A stretch of 64,000 bases of DNA from Candidatus Amunia macphersoniae (GCA_016464795.1 JAEKNN010000008.1:43446-107445); one strand, 5' to 3'; counted from the first letter of the stretch, positions 16,535-25,042 are shown. Notes: generated by a model from the letters alone, not told the origin. Program-made: numbers and translations.

Positions 16535-16747
16535 TCATCGGCCGCAGTCGACGGCGATCGACAGTGCGGCGCAGATCGCGCCCATGGTGGAGCGCTTGGT
16601 CTATCCCACCCTGTGCAGGAGTCGGGGTCGTCCGACGAGCTGCAGGTAGTCGAGGTTGGCCACCGACGCCACACGCAGGCCATCGTCGGCACCCAGAGGC
16701 ACCTCGGTCGAGACTCCTCGAATCGTCGAGACCGTCAGCGCGTCCGC
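16535..16747 (-). pseudogene. mazF remnant, 5' end lost and premature stop
   Basis: On the minus strand from about 16747 the frame reads VSTIRGVSTEVPLGADDGLR, ASVANLDYLQLVG and PRLLHRVG, then TAG (16601..16603). In the same frame it continues as TKRSTMGAICAALSIAVDCG to TGA at 16535. It aligns closely with residues about 38-107 of the intact MazF at 1853..2176, including the TMDAICSSLSIAVGC end. The first 35-40 codons are missing and replaced by the Doc operon promoter. The toxin is certainly inactive. Confidence 0.75.
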
Positions 16748-16784
16748 TGCCACTGAGGGAGGACCCCGGGGGGTATCAGACTGG

Positions 16785-16796
16785 TATCGTCCTCGC
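16785..16796 (+). promoter_or_regulatory. Leaderless promoter of the antitoxin-Doc operon
   Basis: TATCGT (16785..16790) is followed by 6 nt and the GTG at 16797. GGTATC occurs twice (about 16772 and 16783), a possible direct-repeat operator. Confidence 0.5.
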
Positions 16797-17003
16797 GTGG
16801 CACTGACCGTGCGTACCGACGAGGAGATGGAGCGCGCGCTGACGGCGCTGGCCCACTCAGAGGGCACATCTCGCCAGGAGGTCATTCGCCGCGCCGTGCT
16901 CGAACGGCATGAGCGCGCTGGCCATCGAGCACGCGTGCAGCAGAGCACCAGCCTGCTGGCCGATCGCTGGGCTGATGTGCTCGACCGTCTCGGCAAGGCG
17001 TGA
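16797..17003 (+). CDS. Ribbon-helix-helix antitoxin paired with Doc
   Basis: 68 residues from a GTG: VALTVRTDEEMERALTALAH, then EGTSRQEVIRRAVLERHERA, a CopG-type RHH domain. The tail (LLADRWADVLDRLGKA) probably binds the toxin. RHH-Doc pairs replace the classical Phd partner in many actinobacteria. It overlaps the toxin start by 4 nt (GTGA). Confidence 0.8.
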   Translation: MALTVRTDEEMERALTALAHSEGTSRQEVIRRAVLERHERAGHRARVQQSTSLLADRWADVLDRLGKA

Positions 17004-17383
17004 GCGATGTCGAGTACCTCGACATCGAAGATCTGCTGCAGCTGACGCGCTCCTTGGGAGTCGGTCCGGTACGCGATCTCGGCCTGCTCGATTCCGCGAC
17101 TGCGCGGCCTCGATCGACCGCCTTTGGCCAGGACGCGTACCCCACGCTCGCTCTTAAGGCCGGTGCGTTGCTGCATTCTATGGAGCGGAATCACGCGCTG
17201 ATCGACGGCAACAAGCGCCTGGGATGGTTGGCGACAGTGGTGTTCCTCGATCTGAATCAGAGCAGGCCGGATGTCGCTGATGACGCGGCCTTCGACCTGG
17301 TCATGGATATCGCCGAGGGCAGAGTGGTCGACGTGGCGGAGATCGCTGAACGCCTGCACGTTGTTTCCGTCGCAGCAGAGTGA
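17000..17383 (+). CDS. Doc-type Fic toxin
   Basis: 127 residues with the Doc/Fic core motif MERNHALIDGNKRLGW, where H, D, N, K and R are the catalytic/ATP-phosphate-binding residues. The K in DGNKR, rather than DGNGR, is typical of Doc, which phosphorylates EF-Tu. The N-terminus (VEYLDIEDLLQLTRSLG) and LGLLDSATARPRSTAFG are the usual Doc blocks. It starts with GTG inside the antitoxin stop. Its stop (17381..17383) directly abuts an antitoxin remnant on the other strand. Confidence 0.92.
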   Translation: MSDVEYLDIEDLLQLTRSLGVGPVRDLGLLDSATARPRSTAFGQDAYPTLALKAGALLHSMERNHALIDGNKRLGWLATVVFLDLNQSRPDVADDAAFDLVMDIAEGRVVDVAEIAERLHVVSVAAE

Positions 17384-17440
17384 AGCGCGCCTTGCCAATC
17401 GGTGTCGTCGTCGAGGTCACTGTCTGAGACGCAGCGAGAC
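17384..17440 (-). pseudogene. MazE-like antitoxin remnant (C-terminal tail only)
   Basis: On the minus strand the sequence reads VSDSDLDDDTDWQGAL, matching the tail ISDSELNDDTDWEAL of the antitoxin at 2169..2432, with clear nucleotide similarity over about 50 bases. The last codons and everything upstream are gone. With the mazF remnant at 16535..16747 it brackets the Doc operon. Confidence 0.6.
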
Positions 17441-17473
17441 CCGTCTCCGCCGAGCCTTTGCGGCATACCCAGA

Positions 17474-17507
17474 TTGACAAGAGGTATCTGCGTCATAAAA
17501 TAGCCGC
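17474..17507 (+). promoter_or_regulatory. Consensus promoter of the Fic gene
   Basis: TTGACA (17474..17479), a 16-bp spacer and TAAAAT (17496..17501), followed by 6 nt and the ATG at 17508. This is the best sigma-70-type promoter in the window and is leaderless in layout. Confidence 0.75.
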
Positions 17508-18668
17508 ATGTCGCAGCTTTCATTCCCCGACCCCGCAGTCATCTTTCAGGCCGCTCCCCCGGACACCCGTGAACAGGAGGTCATCGGCCGGGTCGAGGCA
17601 CTCCGAACGCGGCTGCGCCAGCTGACCGGCCAGCGTGGACGCTGGGTTGGCACGCTGCGGCGGGTCTCTCTGGCGCGCGCCATTCGAGGGTCAAACAGCA
17701 TCGAGGGGTACATCGTCAGCCTCGACGACGCCGTGGCTGTGGCAGACGGCGAAGACCCCCTCGACGCTGCAGAGGAGACAGCGGCCGCCGTTCGCGGGTA
17801 CCGCGACGCCATGACGTACATCGTCCAGCTGTCGGACGATGCCAACTTCAGCTACGACGAATCGCTCCTCCGAAGCCTGCACTTCATGATGACCCAGTAC
17901 GACCTGCGCAACCGTCCGGGTCTGTATCGTCTGGGCGCTATCTACGTCCGTGATGACAGCAGCGGTGAGACCGTCTACGAGGGTCCGCCAGGGCAGGACG
18001 TCCGGTCACTGATGTTGGCGCTCACACGAGCGCTGGCCACGGCGGACGCGTCCGAGCCGGCGATTGTGCGTGCTGCGATGGCGCACCTGAACTTGGTGAT
18101 GATCCACCCGTTCAAGGACGGGAACGGTCGAATGGCACGGGCTCTGCAGACCCTTGTTCTGGCGCGGGACGGAGTCTTGGAGTCGCCTTTCTGCAGCGTC
18201 GAGGAGTACCTGGGTCACAACACGCAGACGTATTACCGGGTGCTCGCCGAGGTGGGCGGAGGCACATGGCAGCCGCAGCGCGACAGCCGGCAGTGGGTCC
18301 GTTTCATGCTCACAGCCCATCTTCGGCAGGCGATGACGCTTCTCCGCCGTGCTGATGACTACGAGCGGCTGTGGGACCGGCTGTCCGAGTTGATCGCTCG
18401 CAACGATCTGCCTGAGCGTACGATCACGGCCCTGAGCGACGCCGCGATGGGGTTCCGCGTGACCAACGCCATCTATCGGTCACATGACGAGATCGGGACT
18501 GACACAGCGAGTCGTGACCTCAGACAGATGGTCGAGCGCGGCCTGCTCCAAGCCGTCGGCGAGCGCCGAGGGCGGCACTATGTTGGGAGCGGGAGGCTGC
18601 GCGATGTATGGCGGGCCATCCGCTCGCAACGGCGGGTCGACGATCAGGTCGATCCCTTCGCAGGCTGA
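17508..18668 (+). CDS. Fic-family AMP transferase with N-terminal inhibitory motif
   Basis: 386 residues. The Fic motif HPFKDGNGRMARAL is at about 201-214, complete for AMP transfer to a protein hydroxyl. An inhibitory helix motif (S/T)xxxE(G/N) appears as SNSIEG at about 62-67, so this is a class II Fic with self-contained inhibition. N-terminal Fic_N-like and C-terminal winged-helix segments (RVTNAIYRSHDEIGTDT; QMVERGLLQAVGERRGRHY) frame the domain. It does not form an operon with the Doc pair; it has its own strong promoter. Target proteins are unknown. Confidence 0.92.
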   Translation: MSQLSFPDPAVIFQAAPPDTREQEVIGRVEALRTRLRQLTGQRGRWVGTLRRVSLARAIRGSNSIEGYIVSLDDAVAVADGEDPLDAAEETAAAVRGYRDAMTYIVQLSDDANFSYDESLLRSLHFMMTQYDLRNRPGLYRLGAIYVRDDSSGETVYEGPPGQDVRSLMLALTRALATADASEPAIVRAAMAHLNLVMIHPFKDGNGRMARALQTLVLARDGVLESPFCSVEEYLGHNTQTYYRVLAEVGGGTWQPQRDSRQWVRFMLTAHLRQAMTLLRRADDYERLWDRLSELIARNDLPERTITALSDAAMGFRVTNAIYRSHDEIGTDTASRDLRQMVERGLLQAVGERRGRHYVGSGRLRDVWRAIRSQRRVDDQVDPFAG

Positions 18669-18726
18669 ATTCCCGCGTCCACGGTCCTTCATACCGCGAA
18701 GCGCTGCGGTCCCGACGACCAACCAC

Positions 18727-18740
18727 TACCATCCGCCGCC
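18727..18740 (+). promoter_or_regulatory. Possible leaderless promoter of the GHKL ATPase gene
   Basis: TACCAT (18727..18732) lies 8 nt before the ATG at 18741, with no ribosome site. Confidence 0.35.
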
Positions 18741-20297
18741 ATGACCGCCGAAGTGGTGCACCTGCGAATCGGCAACCTCCGCAAGGCCGTTCTCGTCACC
18801 GGCCAGGCGTACCAGGAGCCAAAGGACGCGCTCAACGAGTTCGTCTCCAATGCCGCGGACGAGTACGCCGAAGCAGGGCGCACCGGCTGCACCATCACCA
18901 TCCACCTCCGCCGCAACGCTCGGCGCTCCGTCATCGCCGTGTCCGACGACGGCCGCGGCCTGACCGCCGACCGCCTCCGCCACGTTGCCCGCAACCTCTT
19001 CGAGTCCGCCAAGGCCGGCGACGACCGCACCGTCGGCGAGAAGGCCATCGGCGTCCTCGCCTTCCAGCAGCTTGGCGGTCGCTGCGACATCGTGAGCAGG
19101 ACCGCGACGTCAGCAGAAACTCACCGACTGTCGCTCATGCGCGGCGAGGCCGATGCCCTGCTCGCGGTCGAGAAGCGGCGAGCGCGCGCGACAGCGGGCA
19201 CCACCGTCTACATCTCCGACCTCGATCCCGAGGTGCTCCGCGTCCTGACGTTGCGCAAGGTGGTGGAGTACCTGCGGCTGCGCCGGGTCGCCGCCTTGGC
19301 CCGCGGCGACTACGAGATCGAGGTGATCGAGGGTGCCCACAGCGAGCGCGTCGTGCCGCACCGCCACGAGGGTGTTCACCTGAAGATCGGCGCCCGCACC
19401 ACCCTGTGGGGACGCATCGACTTCGCGTTGTGGGCCGCCCCGCGCGCCGCAGGGGTCCGGCGCCGGGTGGCCGTCGTCGGCCGCGGTGGCACCACCGTCA
19501 TCGATGACATCGCTGAGCTCGAGGATTTCTCCGGACCGCCATGGAACCTGGATCAGCTTGCGGGCAGTATCACGTTCCCGCCCTTGCAGCAGTCGACCGG
19601 CCGGCGCGCGATCCTTCGCGACCGCGACGTGTTCCCCGTCTTTCTCGAGATGGTCAGGAGCATCGAACCGGCCGTTTCGGCAGCGGTCGATCACATCAAC
19701 CGTCAGGCAGAGTCGGAGAGCAGCGGGCGCATCGCAGACGAGGTGCGACGAATCTTCGGCAGAGTGCTGCGCGAGCTCGACGAGATCGCCAACCCGATGC
19801 GCACCGCACTCGGTGAGACGTCGGGTGATGGCGCACTCTTCACGCAACCGATCGACGCCCTGCGCGCCGATGCCGAGCCGTCTGCCGATGATCGACTTCC
19901 CCCCCTGAGCAGCACACCGTCGGAGACGAGCACGCCACGAGGCGACCCCGCCGACACAGCGGATCCCGCGTCGCCGTCGGGCCGCGTTGCGCGGCTACCC
20001 ACGGTGGCGCCGGACGAACAACCTGGCAATGCCCGGAGCCGGTTCGACGAGCAGACCGGGATCGTCTACTACAACCGTGATCATGACGACTACCTGCTCG
20101 TGAAGGGCGAGGAAGCAGCGCTGCTCGACTACCTGGTGCAGCTCGTCGCCAAGGAGTACGTCGTCTTCAACAATCCTCGCAGCACGGGCGCGGAGCTGGC
20201 AGAGGAGATGGTTCGCATGCTGGTCCGGCTCCGCCGCCACGTCCCGCGTTCAACAGGGGCGCGAGTTGGCCGGCGGCGTCAGCTTGGCGAGGTCTGA
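18741..20297 (+). CDS. GHKL (Hsp90/MORC-like) ATPase of unknown role
   Basis: 518 residues. The Bergerat ATP fold is visible: N box ALNEFVSNAADEY (about 30-42), G1 SDDGRGL (about 69-75), G2 GEKAIGVLAFQQLGGR (about 99-114), then TTVYISDLD. The middle (about 150-350) has an S5-like transducer pattern and helical segments. After a Pro/Thr/Ser-rich linker (about 370-440) comes a small C-terminal domain (GIVYYNRDHDDYLL). Such ATPases occur in DNA repair, chaperones and anti-phage systems. It stands alone after the Fic gene, and its last 48 bases overlap a DUF4160 reading frame on the other strand. Confidence 0.8.
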   Translation: MTAEVVHLRIGNLRKAVLVTGQAYQEPKDALNEFVSNAADEYAEAGRTGCTITIHLRRNARRSVIAVSDDGRGLTADRLRHVARNLFESAKAGDDRTVGEKAIGVLAFQQLGGRCDIVSRTATSAETHRLSLMRGEADALLAVEKRRARATAGTTVYISDLDPEVLRVLTLRKVVEYLRLRRVAALARGDYEIEVIEGAHSERVVPHRHEGVHLKIGARTTLWGRIDFALWAAPRAAGVRRRVAVVGRGGTTVIDDIAELEDFSGPPWNLDQLAGSITFPPLQQSTGRRAILRDRDVFPVFLEMVRSIEPAVSAAVDHINRQAESESSGRIADEVRRIFGRVLRELDEIANPMRTALGETSGDGALFTQPIDALRADAEPSADDRLPPLSSTPSETSTPRGDPADTADPASPSGRVARLPTVAPDEQPGNARSRFDEQTGIVYYNRDHDDYLLVKGEEAALLDYLVQLVAKEYVVFNNPRSTGAELAEEMVRMLVRLRRHVPRSTGARVGRRRQLGEV

Positions 20298-20441
20298 AGG
20301 TCGCGACCCGGCGACCGCCTGCAGGGTCTCGATTGCCACGAGAACCTCATCACCGGCGTACTCGGCGTGGAAGTGTGGAGGCTGATGATCGGTCCAGTAG
20401 AGCCAGATCGAGATCCCATGGAACATGCACACCCGTGGCAT
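20250..20441 (-). pseudogene. DUF4160 protein, C-terminally truncated
   Basis: From the ATG at 20441 the frame reads PRVCMFHGISIWLYWTDHQP, then PHFHAEYAGDEVLVAIETLQ: the signature of DUF4160 proteins, often toxin-like partners of DUF2442. Normal members run about 80-90 residues and end in an LRLVxEWxxxHRxEL block, which is absent here; the last 20 residues are unrelated and overlap the GHKL gene end. I see no DUF2442 partner. Most likely a truncated gene. Confidence 0.5.
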
Positions 20442-20544
20442 GCCGGCACCATGCGGGCCAGCCCAGACCATGCTGCGGACAAACGGGGAACGTCCGTGGA
20501 GCGCCCGCGGACGTTCCCCATCGTCTTGCGCATCGGGACCAGGG

Positions 20545-20640
20545 GTGTAGGGGCTCTTGAACGCCGCCAAGGCCAGCAGGCAAGCGGTCACCCAATCTGA
20601 GCGTCGGGATGTGTAGCTGATGGTCTCCGTCGGATTCCAT
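20545..20640 (-). pseudogene. DUF1801 remnant with compensating frameshifts
   Basis: Minus-strand DNA encodes TETISY, then HIPTLRLGDRL in a second frame, then LAAFK back in the first. Aligned with ATETISYQIPTFRW...AAFK of the intact DUF1801 gene at 16065..16442 the spacing is equal, meaning one base lost and one gained. No start or C-terminus survives. Confidence 0.4.
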
Positions 20641-20654
20641 CCCGGTCACGCGGT

Positions 20655-21083
20655 TCAGCCGACGGCAGGCTCCCCGGCGGCGATCAACACGTCGTCGATG
20701 GCGGGCTTAGCCACGCGCAGATACGCGGCGGTCGGCTGCGTGTGCGACGCCCCGGCCACGCTGCTCGCGGCGCTGATCGCCACCGAGAGTGCGGCGCGAA
20801 GATGCAGGTCGCGGTCGTGATCGTCCTCGCTCACATCCACTGTGAGGGCCAGGTTGCGCAGCTCGATAAGGTCATCGTGCAGCGTCTGCCGATCCGTTCC
20901 GCCCGGTGCCTCCGCGGGATGCTCGGTGCGCGGCAGCATGGCCTCCGCCTCGGCCGCGCGCATCACGTTGGCGAGATCGGTGACCAGCTCGGCGGCGCGC
21001 TGCCCGTAGGCTCGGCGCACCCAACCGGCTGCCTCTGGGGCACGGCTCACCGCAGCAGCCTCCCGGCCGAACCGTCGCTTCAC
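20655..21083 (-). CDS. Hypothetical helical protein
   Basis: 142 residues from a GTG at 21083 preceded by AGGAGGAG, a strong ribosome site. The sequence is mostly helical (WVRRAYGQRAAELVTDLANV, DDLIELRNLALTVDVSEDD, LRAALSVAISAASSVAGASH) with no signal peptide or membrane segment. I do not recognise the family. It is divergent from the reductase gene at 21209. Confidence 0.6.
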   Translation of the reverse strand: MKRRFGREAAAVSRAPEAAGWVRRAYGQRAAELVTDLANVMRAAEAEAMLPRTEHPAEAPGGTDRQTLHDDLIELRNLALTVDVSEDDHDRDLHLRAALSVAISAASSVAGASHTQPTAAYLRVAKPAIDDVLIAAGEPAVG

Positions 21084-21208
21084 TGGCTCTCCTCCTCGCG
21101 GCGCCACCGCTGGTGGATGCGGGGCTCGTCGCCACCCTACTCCTCGACGGAGAGCACCGCACGGACGCAGCCTGCCCCGGTCGCCCATCATCGACACGTG
21201 AGACCCAC

Positions 21209-21769
21209 ATGGCCAAGCTGATCTACTCGGTGATCAGCTCCCTCGACGGCTACGTGGCCGACGAGCAGGGAGAATTCGACTGGGCTGAGCCGAGCGACGA
21301 GGTGCACGCTTTCGTCAACGACCTCGAGCGCACTGTCGGCACCTACCTGTACGGACGCCGGATGTACGAGGTGATGACCTACTGGGAGACCGCACACACA
21401 GTTGCCGGCCAGCCACCCGTCGCCTTGGACTTCGCGCAGATCTGGCAATCGGCCGACAAGGTGGTGTACTCGACCACGCTCGCCACGGTGGCCGGCGCTC
21501 GGACACGGATCGAGCGACGCTTCGACCCGGACACGATCCGGTCAATCAAGGCGGCCGCTGGACGCGATCTCACCGTTGGCGGTCCGGAGCTCGCCGCCCA
21601 CGCGTTGCGGGCCGGCCTGGTCGACGAGCTCCACCTCTTCCTCACGCCGATCGTGGTGGGAGGCGGCACGCAGTCGATCCCCGCCGATGTCCGCATTCAG
21701 CTCGAGCTGCTGGACGAACGCCGTTTTCGCAACGGCGTGGTGCACCTTCACTACCGGGTCACCAGCTGA
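21209..21769 (+). CDS. Dihydrofolate reductase-like (RibD C-terminal) protein
   Basis: 186 residues: KLIYSVISSLDGYVADEQG, YLYGRRMYEVMTYW, VVYSTTLATVAGARTRIE, DLTVGGPELAAHALRAGLVD and LFLTPIVVGGGTQSIP. These are the blocks of the YyaP/RibD_C family, NADPH-dependent reductases related to DHFR. Residues of the NADPH site (GGPELAA) are present. The substrate is unknown; it is not in a riboflavin operon. Ends 13 bp from the convergent SDR gene. Confidence 0.88.
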   Translation: MAKLIYSVISSLDGYVADEQGEFDWAEPSDEVHAFVNDLERTVGTYLYGRRMYEVMTYWETAHTVAGQPPVALDFAQIWQSADKVVYSTTLATVAGARTRIERRFDPDTIRSIKAAAGRDLTVGGPELAAHALRAGLVDELHLFLTPIVVGGGTQSIPADVRIQLELLDERRFRNGVVHLHYRVTS

Positions 21770-21782
21770 ACGGCGACGCGAC

Positions 21783-22676
21783 CTACGCGGGTGTCGGCAC
21801 CGGCGAATCCACCTTGGTGAGCTCCGCCGAGCGTGCCCACAGGCGCGCAGCCAGCACGGGATCCTGCGACGCCCTGGACGGCTGCACCACCACCGGATAT
21901 CCGCGCAGATGGGCGAAGCCGTCGGGGCCCACGAAGGTGTTGCCCGGGATGTCCTGGGTGGCCGCGTACACAGTCGGCAGCGCACCGCGCTCCACGTCCT
22001 GTGTCATCAGGCTGCCGACGATGGCCGCCCCCACCCCCTGCACGCCAGTGAAGTGACCGCTGAGATTGGTCCTGGCGATCCCGGGATGCGCCGACACGGC
22101 GCGCACGCTGCTGCCCTCCGCAGTGAGCCGGCGCTGCAGCTCGAGCGTGAACAGCAGGTTGGCCTGTTTCGAATCGGCGTACGCGGCGCTGGCTCGGTAG
22201 CGGCGCCGTTCCCAGTTGAGGTCGTCGACGTCGAGGCGCCCGCGGGTGGAGAGCAGCGACGACACAGTCACCACCCGGTCGATGATGTGCGGCAGCAGCA
22301 GGTTGGTCAGCGCGAAGTGGCCGAGATGGTTGGTGCCGATCTGGAGCTCGAAACCATCGTCGGTCTTGCCCTCCGGCACCTGCATGATCCCGGCGTTGTT
22401 GATCAGGATGTCCAGGTCACCGCTCCAGGCGTCGGCGAACTCGCGCACCGACGCCAGGCTGGTGAGCTCGAGGCGGCGCACCTCCGTCTTGCCGTGGATG
22501 CCGCCCGCCACCTGCTCGCCCTTGGCCACGTTGCGCACCGCCATGATCACCCGCGCGCCGGCGCCGGCCAGGCCCCGGGCGGTGGCGATGCCGAGCCCGC
22601 TCGAGGCGCCGGTCACCACCACCGTCTTGCCCGACATGTCAGGAAGGTCGCCGGTGGTCCACTGCTTCGATTTCAT
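21783..22676 (-). CDS. Short-chain dehydrogenase/reductase
   Basis: 297 residues of classical SDR type: [19 protein letters not shown] cofactor loop (about 19-37), [20 protein letters not shown] and the catalytic YADSKQAN. It resembles retinol dehydrogenase/WW-oxidoreductase-like SDRs that use NADP(H). The ATG at 22676 lies 7 nt from TAGAGT (22689..22684), another leaderless layout. The substrate is not predictable. Confidence 0.9.
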   Translation of the reverse strand: MKSKQWTTGDLPDMSGKTVVVTGASSGLGIATARGLAGAGARVIMAVRNVAKGEQVAGGIHGKTEVRRLELTSLASVREFADAWSGDLDILINNAGIMQVPEGKTDDGFELQIGTNHLGHFALTNLLLPHIIDRVVTVSSLLSTRGRLDVDDLNWERRRYRASAAYADSKQANLLFTLELQRRLTAEGSSVRAVSAHPGIARTNLSGHFTGVQGVGAAIVGSLMTQDVERGALPTVYAATQDIPGNTFVGPDGFAHLRGYPVVVQPSRASQDPVLAARLWARSAELTKVDSPVPTPA

Positions 22677-22781
22677 TGCTTCAACTCTAAAAAGATGATC
22701 GACGGGCAGGCAATGTGCCGCCGCTCTGAGACGATCATGCGCAACACACGGCCGCAGGCCGCAGCGCGACGAGGCGAACGC

Positions 22782-24299
22782 TCATGCCGCTGCCGGGTCG
22801 CGAGCCTCGTCCGCGGGCCCCAGCTCGCGGACCCACTCGGGCTCGGGCTGGATGGCGCGAGCGGTCGCGCGCCGCCCCCGAATCGCCACCGCCAGCACCA
22901 CCACCGTACCGGCGACGAACATGGTCGCAGCGATGAACGCGTGGTCGGCGCCGACCACGAATGCCTGCTGCGCCGCCGCCACCGACTTGGTGGCCGCATC
23001 ATGGGCGCCCGAGCCGAACACCGACACCAGCACCGCCAGGCCGAGTGCGCCGCCGAGCTGCTGCATCACGTTGACCAGCCCCGAGGCAGCCCCCGCATCC
23101 TCCGGCCGCACCCCGGTCAGCGACGCCGACGTCAGCGGCACGAAGCCCAGCCCGTTGCCGGTGCCGAACAGCACCAGCGGCACCAGCAACGACAGGTAGC
23201 CGCTGGTGGCCGACAGCTGGGTCATCAGCCCCAGCCCGGCGGTCGAGAACATGAAGCCCACCACCATCACCGGCTTGGCACCGAAGCGCTCCACCAGCAC
23301 CCGCGCGCTGAGCTGCGACATCGCGAAGATCGCCACGCTGAACGGCAGGAACGAGAGTCCCGTCTGCAGCGCCCCGTAATGGAGCACGCCCTGGATGAAC
23401 TGGGTCAGGAAGAAGAACATGCCGAACATCCCAGCCACCAGGAACAGGCGAGCCAGGTACGAGGCCACCCGGCTGCGATCCGCGAACAGTCGCAGGGGAG
23501 TGATCGGCTCCGACGCACCACGCTCGAGCACCACGAACGTCCCCAGCAGGACCAGGCCGATCGCGAACGAGCCCACCGTGAGCACATCGGTCCAGCCACT
23601 GGTCGCAGCGCGCACGAAGCCGTACGCCAGCGTGGTCACGCCGACAGTCGAGGTCAGGGCGCCGAGGATGTCGAAGTGCCCGTTGCGGCTCGGTGTCTCG
23701 GTCAGCGTGTTGCGCGCCAGGACCAGCACCACCAGGCCGATCGGCACGTTGACGAACAGCACCCAGCGCCACGAGGCCACCTGCACCAGCAGGCCGCCGA
23801 GGATCAGTCCCACGGCGCCGCCGCCGATCGACACCGCGGTGTACCAGCCAAGTGCCTGGTAGCGCTCGCGTCCCTCGGCGAACATGGTCATCAGCAATGC
23901 CAGCGCCGACGGTGCGGCCAGCGCTCCGCCGAGCCCCTGGAGCGCCCGCGCCGCCAGCAGCAGGCCGCCGTTGGGCGCCAGACCGCCGAGCAGCGACGAG
24001 GCGGTGAACACGGCGATCCCGGCGATGAACACGCGCTTGCGACCGAGCAGGTCACCCGCGCGGGCACCCAGGAGAAGGAACCCTCCGAAGGCGAGGGTGT
24101 AGGCGGTGATCACCCACGACAGGCTCGCCGGCGAGAAGCTCAGCGAGCTGGCGATGTCGGGGAGAGCGATGTTGACGATGGTGGCGTCGAGCACCACCAT
24201 CAGCTGGACGGTGAGGATGACGCCGAGCACCAGCCCGCTATGGGCCTGTCGCTCGGTGGTCGGCCTCGCCGGCGAGGCGAGGGTTGTGGTCGGGGGCAC
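22782..24299 (-). CDS. DHA2-family MFS drug exporter (EmrB/QacA type)
   Basis: 505 residues from a GTG at 24299 with GGAGG upstream. Fourteen hydrophobic segments are evident. DHA2 motifs: VVLDATIVNIALPDIASSL (motif D1), GARAGDLLGRKRVF (motif A) and GGGAVGLILGGLLVQ (motif C). The C-terminal tail is polar. It faces the TetR gene across an operator region and is likely repressed by it. Probably exports hydrophobic or cationic toxic compounds by proton antiport. Confidence 0.93.
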   Translation of the reverse strand: MPPTTTLASPARPTTERQAHSGLVLGVILTVQLMVVLDATIVNIALPDIASSLSFSPASLSWVITAYTLAFGGFLLLGARAGDLLGRKRVFIAGIAVFTASSLLGGLAPNGGLLLAARALQGLGGALAAPSALALLMTMFAEGRERYQALGWYTAVSIGGGAVGLILGGLLVQVASWRWVLFVNVPIGLVVLVLARNTLTETPSRNGHFDILGALTSTVGVTTLAYGFVRAATSGWTDVLTVGSFAIGLVLLGTFVVLERGASEPITPLRLFADRSRVASYLARLFLVAGMFGMFFFLTQFIQGVLHYGALQTGLSFLPFSVAIFAMSQLSARVLVERFGAKPVMVVGFMFSTAGLGLMTQLSATSGYLSLLVPLVLFGTGNGLGFVPLTSASLTGVRPEDAGAASGLVNVMQQLGGALGLAVLVSVFGSGAHDAATKSVAAAQQAFVVGADHAFIAATMFVAGTVVVLAVAIRGRRATARAIQPEPEWVRELGPADEARDPAAA

Positions 24300-24341
24300 G
24301 GAGATCCTCCAGATGGGGTACGATGTCGAAACGGAAGCTTC

Positions 24342-24370
24342 CTCCGGTATTATACGGAGACGCCCTCCGT
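24342..24370. promoter_or_regulatory. TetR operator between exporter and regulator
   Basis: Two interlocking inverted repeats: CTCCG-N8-CGGAG (24342..24359), with TATTAT in its centre, and ACGGAG-N5-CTCCGT (24354..24370). The shared CGGAG half-site suggests cooperative binding by TetR dimers over the divergent promoters. Confidence 0.7.
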
Positions 24371-24382
24371 TTAAGCAAGGAC

Positions 24383-25042
24383 ATGAGAGATCCAGTCGTG
24401 GGACGTGACGCCGGGCAGGACGCGCGCGTGGCCATCGATACCGCAGATTCGAGGTCCTCGAACCGCGCCCTCCGCGCCGACGCCTCCCGCAATCACGAGC
24501 GACTGCTCGAGGCTGCCGCTGTCGTGTTCGCGGCCAAGGGCGCCGAGGTTCCTCTCGAGGAGGTGGCCCGCGCCGCCGGCGTCGGTATCGGCACCCTCTA
24601 CCGGCACTTCCCCACACGTGACTCACTCATCGAAGCCGTGTATCGCCATGAGGTCGACGTGCTCTGCGAGCGCGCCGACGAGCTGCTTGCCACCCTCCCG
24701 CCGGACCAGGCGCTGGCCTCGTGGCTGCAGCTCTTCGTCGCACACGTCGCGCGCAAGCGGGGGATGGCGACCGCGCTCAAATCGATGCTGGGCGCCGGCG
24801 CCACCACTTTCTTCGACCAGTCCCGCGCCCGTGCCGTCGCCGCCGCCACCAAGCTGCTCGAGGCCGGGGTCGCTGCCGGAACTGTCCGCGCCGACATCCA
24901 GGGGGCCGACCTGCTGCGCGCCGTCGGCGGCATCTGCATGTCTACCGACCAGGAGCGGTCGGAGTCGTCACAGCGTCTGGTCGGGTTGCTCTTCGACGGC
25001 CTCCGCCACGGTGCGCCCGGATCGGCACCCACCTCCGGCTAG
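24383..25042 (+). CDS. TetR/AcrR-family repressor
   Basis: 219 residues from the ATG at 24383, preceded by AAGGA. The helix-turn-helix is at about 48-85 (FAAKGAEVPLEEVARAAGV, GIGTLYRHFPTRDSLIEAVY). The C-terminal ligand-binding region (TALKSMLGAGATTFFDQSRA) resembles the SbtR-type C-terminal domain. It is divergent from a DHA2 exporter with palindromic operators between them, so the exporter is its likely target and the exported drug its likely inducer. Confidence 0.92.
   Translation: MRDPVVGRDAGQDARVAIDTADSRSSNRALRADASRNHERLLEAAAVVFAAKGAEVPLEEVARAAGVGIGTLYRHFPTRDSLIEAVYRHEVDVLCERADELLATLPPDQALASWLQLFVAHVARKRGMATALKSMLGAGATTFFDQSRARAVAAATKLLEAGVAAGTVRADIQGADLLRAVGGICMSTDQERSESSQRLVGLLFDGLRHGAPGSAPTSG

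Noticed and set aside
21402..24374. A 990-residue open frame on the plus strand
   Set aside because: It lies opposite the SDR and DHA2 exporter genes, is rich in H, R, Q and A, and has no domain; it is the high-GC antisense shadow.
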